Shown here: piece by piece, positions 62,653 through 64,000 of the stretch
How positions within the stretch are numbered: the stretch's first letter is position 1
Layout of the letters: each line of letters begins with the position of its first letter
Source of the DNA: Sphingobacterium mizutaii
GTDB taxonomy: Bacteria; Bacteroidota; Bacteroidia; Sphingobacteriales; Sphingobacteriaceae
DNA length: 64,000 bases
Assembly (NCBI RefSeq): GCF_900187125.1
Contig: NZ_LT906468.1
Span: 868,001 to 932,000, forward strand
Reading direction: 5' to 3'
The notes under the pieces: model-generated
The model's database searches: none
What the model was told of the DNA's origin: nothing
What the model saw: only the letters and a program-made list of their open reading frames with translations
Made by a program: the position numbers and the translations under genes

Positions 62653-62974
62653 TCTTCTTTTTAGATTAATTCTTAATTAGCTACAAACATAAGGAAATAG
62701 GAGCAAATAAGCCATAACTAATATCATTTAGAACAGCGATTTGCCTTATTTTGTGAGCTATTTTTTAAAGTTTTGACAATATTAAAAATCTTGCATGGTA
62801 TTTGCCTTATGCTTTTGAAATTTGTTGTGGTATTAAATCTGCTTCCGTAAAATATCCATTTTATAAATAGGCCAAAAAACAAAATATGATATGGAAAACA
62901 GGGAATTTTAAAAAATATTTTAAACCTTTTGACAAATTTTACGTATTTATATTAGAGTTTAAACAATGATATCT
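62653..62974. other. Divergent non-coding region between nuoH and the META lipoprotein gene
   Basis: This stretch of about 320 bases is AT-rich and holds no gene. A minus-strand TATGTTTG (62684-62691) is a reasonable nuoH -7 element, giving a leader of about 26 nt, but no -33 TTG is at the right distance. TTTG at 62928-62931 is a possible -33 part for the META gene, without a clear -7 match. Nothing else stands out. Confidence 0.5.
62684..62691 (-). promoter_or_regulatory. Candidate -7 element of the nuoH-N operon
   Basis: The minus strand reads TATGTTTG, an exact TAnnTTTG match about 32 bases before the TTG start of nuoH. A promoter here fits with nuoH being the first gene of its transcript. 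No good -33 element is visible. Confidence 0.4.
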
Positions 62975-63760
62975 ATGAAAAAATCAATTTTTAGTGTGTT
63001 AGCAGTAGTAACAATTTTATTTTCAAGTTGCGCTGGCGCTAAGAAAACAACTGAAAACCAATCTCCAGACTTTGCTGAAATCACTGGCAACAAATGGCGT
63101 TTGATTGAATTAAATGGTAAAGAAGTGCCGGAAAAATTAAATGGCAAAGAGCCGTTTTTAGTTTTTATGAGTGATGAATCCCGTTATTCTGCTTCTGGTG
63201 GCTGTAATACCATGTCTGGTGAATATGTATTCGCTGGAACCAACAGGATATCTTTCAAACCTGGAATTTCAACCATGATGGCATGTGAGGATATGGAAAC
63301 TGATAAATTGTTGTCGGAAGTATTCAAAACAACTAATAACTATACTTTAGCTGATGGCATCTTATCTCTAAATGTTGGCCGCAGGATGCCATTGGCAAAA
63401 TTTGCCAAGGTTAATGCAGAAAACAGCTTGGTAGGTACTTGGGAATTGGACTATATCGCTAATTCTTCAAAACCATTCAATGAACTATATCCTGATAAAA
63501 AACCGACCCTGACCTTTGATTCTTCTTCAAATAAGGTGTCTGGTAATGCTGGATGTAACACATTCAACAGTTCTGTAACAATCAATGGAAAGAACATTAA
63601 GTTTGGTCCGATGGCGACCACTAGAATGGCCTGTCCAGGTGAAGGTGAACCGCTGTTCATTCAATCTATGGAAAAGGTAAATGTTCAAAGTGTCAATGGT
63701 GACCAACTCACTTTAATTGTTGGTGATATTGCAACTATGAGATTCAAGAAAATCAAATAA
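62975..63760 (+). CDS. META-domain lipoprotein with two META repeats
   Basis: This 261-residue lipoprotein (Cys19, FSSC) contains two copies of the META/HslJ fold. The first, about 35-140, has NKWRLIELNGKEVP and GGCNTMSGEY; the second, about 150-255, has GTWELDYI, GNAGCNTFNSSV and FGPMATTRMACPG. META proteins are linked to envelope stress or motility in other bacteria, but their action is unknown. I start at ATG 62975; an ATG at 62966 adds three residues. It is convergent with the ispG gene and shares a terminator with it. Confidence 0.9.
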   Translation: MKKSIFSVLAVVTILFSSCAGAKKTTENQSPDFAEITGNKWRLIELNGKEVPEKLNGKEPFLVFMSDESRYSASGGCNTMSGEYVFAGTNRISFKPGISTMMACEDMETDKLLSEVFKTTNNYTLADGILSLNVGRRMPLAKFAKVNAENSLVGTWELDYIANSSKPFNELYPDKKPTLTFDSSSNKVSGNAGCNTFNSSVTINGKNIKFGPMATTRMACPGEGEPLFIQSMEKVNVQSVNGDQLTLIVGDIATMRFKKIK

Positions 63761-63781
63761 GATCATTCAATTATCTAGATA

Positions 63782-63816
63782 AAAAGGGAGATGTTTATTG
63801 AAAACATCTCCCTTTT
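63782..63816. terminator. Bidirectional terminator between the META gene and ispG
   Basis: AAAAGGGAGATGTTT (63782-63796) pairs perfectly with AAACATCTCCCTTTT (63802-63816). The flanking A and T residues allow use by both convergent genes. Confidence 0.92.
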
Positions 63817-63847
63817 ATATTTCTTAATATTTCTTTACTGTTCTAAT

Positions 63848-64000
63848 TTATCCTTCTTCTACCCAAAGACCATCTGATTTGATAATGTCTATCAATTCAT
63901 CCAAGGCCTTTGCAGATGATACATTACGTTTCACTACTTCTTTACCGCGATAAAGAGTAATCTTATCTGGACCTGCTCCAACATAACCGTAATCAGCATC
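63848..64000 (-). CDS. ispG: 4-hydroxy-3-methylbut-2-enyl diphosphate synthase IspG, C-terminal part
   Basis: Only the last 50 residues are in the window; the rest lies beyond the right edge. They read from [20 protein letters not shown] through [20 protein letters not shown] to SDGLWVEEG and a TAA stop at 63848-63850. This matches the C-terminal iron-sulfur domain end of the long IspG form found in Bacteroidota and Chlamydiae (YVGAGP...ITLY...V.RN, ending WVE). IspG works in the MEP isoprenoid pathway, upstream of quinone and undecaprenyl synthesis. Identification rests on a short segment. Confidence 0.8.
   Translation of the reverse strand, partial: DADYGYVGAGPDKITLYRGKEVVKRNVSSAKALDELIDIIKSDGLWVEEG

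Noticed and set aside
1-64000. tRNA or rRNA genes
   Set aside because: No cloverleaf-like sequence with TTCGANNC loop and CCA-type acceptor, and no rRNA signature, was noticed in the gaps; a covariance search was not possible here.

Overview
The window looks like chromosomal DNA of a Bacteroidota member, most likely family Sphingobacteriaceae (Sphingobacterium-like). The support is a SusC/SusD outer-membrane pair, many lipoproteins with Bacteroidota-style lipoboxes, promoter cores of the TTTG / TAnnTTTG type, starts with little Shine-Dalgarno signal, and typical Bacteroidota neighbours such as panC beside a short starch synthase. No rRNA, tRNA, insertion sequence, prophage or CRISPR array was seen.

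Positions 1-14100 form a rhamnose-linked polysaccharide utilisation locus. A minus-strand operon reads susC, susD, a lipoprotein fusing a sugar-dehydrogenase propeller to cytochrome c, a DUF4432 aldose-epimerase-like protein and a ManA-like cupin (cut by the window edge). A divergent plus-strand operon reads GH78 alpha-L-rhamnosidase, L-rhamnose mutarotase and a GntR-type sensor-regulator, followed by a small DoxX protein. In the 613-bp divergent region a plus-strand promoter (TTTG-N19-TACCTTTG) and a one-way terminator about 70 bases later predict a structured RNA of about 97 nt lying antisense to the susC leader. I consider this the most interesting object in the window.

Positions 14100-25170 carry housekeeping and transport genes: DUF4136 lipoprotein, NAD synthase, a probable metal-uptake operon (His-cluster protein, TonB receptor with CxxC, thioredoxin-like protein, FKBP lipoprotein), panD, panC and a catalytic-domain-only starch synthase. 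Two gene-free stretches (14577-15656 and 24495-25174) share the same mosaic of short hairpin repeats. The first also holds nine and a half copies of an exact 55-bp tandem repeat, the second three copies of a 45-bp repeat.

Positions 25170-48010 are mostly core functions: ispF, a TetA-like MFS exporter, PBP1A, uvrC, a MIP18/DUF59 iron-sulfur factor, a GT4 glycosyltransferase, a polyprenyl diphosphate synthase, a nitrilase-like amidase, MarR with a clear operator, an FMN glutamate-synthase-like protein, a DUF2520-ccmF-ccmE cluster with a CxxxY-type CcmE, a dicarboxylate symporter, mnmD, a sulfatase, SlyD, a YyaL-like thioredoxin protein and sixA.

Positions 48170-54740 are an AT-rich glycosyltransferase island (four GT2, one GT4, one GT9, plus DUF4254), probably for a surface glycan. 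Positions 55060-62652 hold the membrane half of complex I, nuoH to nuoN, transcribed as a tight operon whose upstream neighbour is not nuoG but a divergent META-domain lipoprotein gene. The window ends inside the C-terminus of ispG.
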